DNA of 64,000 nucleotides from Clostridia bacterium. Its GTDB lineage: Bacteria; Bacillota; Clostridia; Christensenellales; Aristaeellaceae. Location: positions 62,001 to 126,000 of the forward strand of contig JAFPWH010000024.1 in the NCBI GenBank assembly GCA_017395065.1, given 5' to 3'. The first letter of the stretch is position 1, and the number at the start of each line of letters is the position of its first letter. This document shows, piece after piece, positions 62,896 through 64,000 of the stretch. The translations under genes were made by a program, and so were the position numbers. The notes under the pieces were generated by a model. That model searched no databases. It saw nothing but the letters and a program-made list of their open reading frames with translations, and was not told the DNA's origin.

Positions 62896-63958
62896 TTTTC
62901 TTCCCTCCCATCAGCGAAATGAAGCGATCGAACAGGAATTCGGTGTCCCGCGGACCGGAGCAGCCTTCCGGATGGAACTGCACGGTAAAGCACTTCTTGT
63001 CCGGGTATTCCAGGCCTTCGCAGCTTTGGTCGTTGGCGTTTACGTAGCTTACGAGCGCTTTGCCCTGCATGCTCTCGCTCACGACGGCGTAGCCGTGATT
63101 CTGGCTCGTGATAAAGCAAATGCCGTCGCTTACGCGCTTGACGGGCTGATTTGCGCCACGATGCCCGTACTTGAGCTTCACGGTTTTTCCGCCCATGGCG
63201 AGAGCGGCGAGCTGATGGCCGAGGCAGATGCCGAATACGGGCAGCTTTCCGATCAGCTTTTTGAGTTCGGCGATGCAGCCGGGATTGTCCATCGGGTCGC
63301 CCGGGCCGTTGGACAGCATGAGCCCGTCGGGACGGAGGGCAAGGATCTCTTCCGCGCTCGTGTCGTACGGCAGTACCGTCACCCTGCAGCCCCTCTTTTG
63401 AAGGCAGCGCACGATGTTGTGCTTGGCACCGTAATCCATGAGACAGACTTCGTAGCGCTTTTCGCCTTCCGCTTCAAAAACTTCTTTGTGCTTTATGCTG
63501 AGAAGCGCGACCTTGTCCTTCACGCTGTAGGCTTTGACCGCATCGAGGGAAGAAGGAATCTCGGAGCAGATGCAGGCGTTCATGACGCCCTGCTCACGGA
63601 TCAAACGCGTAAGCTGCCTCGTATCGACGCCGGCGATCCCCGGAATGCCTGCGCGCTTCAAATAATCGTCCAGCTTGTACATGCTGCGGAAATTGGAGGG
63701 CTCTTCGCACAGTTCGCGCACGACGTAGCCGCTTAACGCGCTTGTGCCCTCGAAATCTTCCTCGATGACGCCGTAATTGCCGATCAGGGGGAAGGTCTGC
63801 AGAATGATCTGACCTGCATAGCTTGGGTCTGTCAGCGTTTCCAGATACCCGACGACGCCCGTGGTGAAGACGAGCTCGCCGATGCTGTCCTTTTCCGCGC
63901 CGATGCGCGTTCCTTCGAAAACCATGCCGTTGGAGAGCACGAGATACGCTTTTTTCAT
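62888..63958 (-). CDS. carA: Carbamoyl-phosphate synthase small subunit
   Basis: 356 residues. Glutaminase that supplies ammonia to CarB. Class I glutamine amidotransferase triad visible: Cys in FGICLGHQL, His and Glu in FHPEG. GVDTRQLTRLIRE and LSNGPGDP are typical. It overlaps carB by 8 bases. Only 42 bases lie between its ATG and the window edge, so its promoter, or a preceding operon gene, cannot be judged. Confidence 0.95.
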   Translation of the reverse strand: MKKAYLVLSNGMVFEGTRIGAEKDSIGELVFTTGVVGYLETLTDPSYAGQIILQTFPLIGNYGVIEEDFEGTSALSGYVVRELCEEPSNFRSMYKLDDYLKRAGIPGIAGVDTRQLTRLIREQGVMNACICSEIPSSLDAVKAYSVKDKVALLSIKHKEVFEAEGEKRYEVCLMDYGAKHNIVRCLQKRGCRVTVLPYDTSAEEILALRPDGLMLSNGPGDPMDNPGCIAELKKLIGKLPVFGICLGHQLAALAMGGKTVKLKYGHRGANQPVKRVSDGICFITSQNHGYAVVSESMQGKALVSYVNANDQSCEGLEYPDKKCFTVQFHPEGCSGPRDTEFLFDRFISLMGGKKNA

Positions 63959-64000
63959 ACGAACACTTCTTTGCTTTATAATGTTGCGGCCATGACGGCC

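Overview
The window reads as chromosome of a Gram-positive, low-oxygen Clostridia-type bacterium of moderate to high GC. Support: cdaA-cdaR, an rpsM-rpsK-rpsD-rpoA-rplQ cluster with a four-cysteine S4, a T-box leader, a canonical CIRCE operator, SpoIID- and YbbR-type proteins, strong AGGAGG ribosome sites, TTG and GTG starts, and TTGACA/TATAAT promoters. A gut or other host-associated Christensenellales/Oscillospirales-like lineage would fit (very large Big_2 surface proteins, uronate and amino-sugar catabolism), but the lineage is an inference. I see no prophage, insertion sequence, CRISPR array or rRNA; there is one tRNA.

Layout: 1-242 end of hslU. 333-2741 cyclic-di-AMP operon cdaA-cdaR plus an unknown membrane protein. 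2776-3982 (minus) rsfS and a D-aminopeptidase. 4143-6157 DUF4342 protein and cysS. 6241-8613 uronate polysaccharide lyase and a KdgF-like cupin. 8861-8933 tRNA-Thr(GGU). 9135-11742 (minus) a T-box-controlled HTH-cupin-AMP-ligase fusion. 11884-12900 mnmA of the three-cysteine type. 12934-16234 ribosomal alpha operon. 16267-18428 (minus) radical SAM plus URO-D-like pair. 18547-28134 a 3,142-residue Ig-like surface protein. 28157-33384 (minus) parE-parC-sugar isomerase. 33495-34037 hsp20 under CIRCE, divergent from an MMPL exporter (34138-36381). 36417-39570 glycerol-3-phosphate-dehydrogenase-like three-gene operon. 39594-42757 (minus) nagA, ROK protein and 5-formyl-THF cyclo-ligase. 42779-47532 (minus) glyS-glyA-Big_2 protein. 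47565-50210 (minus) SpoIID-like protein and a caspase-fold protein. 50327-52692 (minus) upp and pgcA. 52774-53955 a Gfo/Idh/MocA oxidoreductase. 54028-54873 (minus) unknown secreted protein. 54966-58797 (minus) sbcD-sbcC. 58802-63958 (minus) carA and a carB-dapF fusion.

Most of the window is housekeeping. The parts that stand out are a single reading frame joining complete carbamoyl-phosphate synthase large subunit to complete diaminopimelate epimerase; an amino-acid-sensing T-box placed on an acyl-CoA-ligase-like enzyme that carries its own HTH and cupin domains; the SpoIID/caspase-fold pair; the radical SAM/URO-D-like pair; and a giant adhesin built from a three-domain higher-order repeat.

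All identifications come from reading motifs in the translations. No database search or structure prediction was run.
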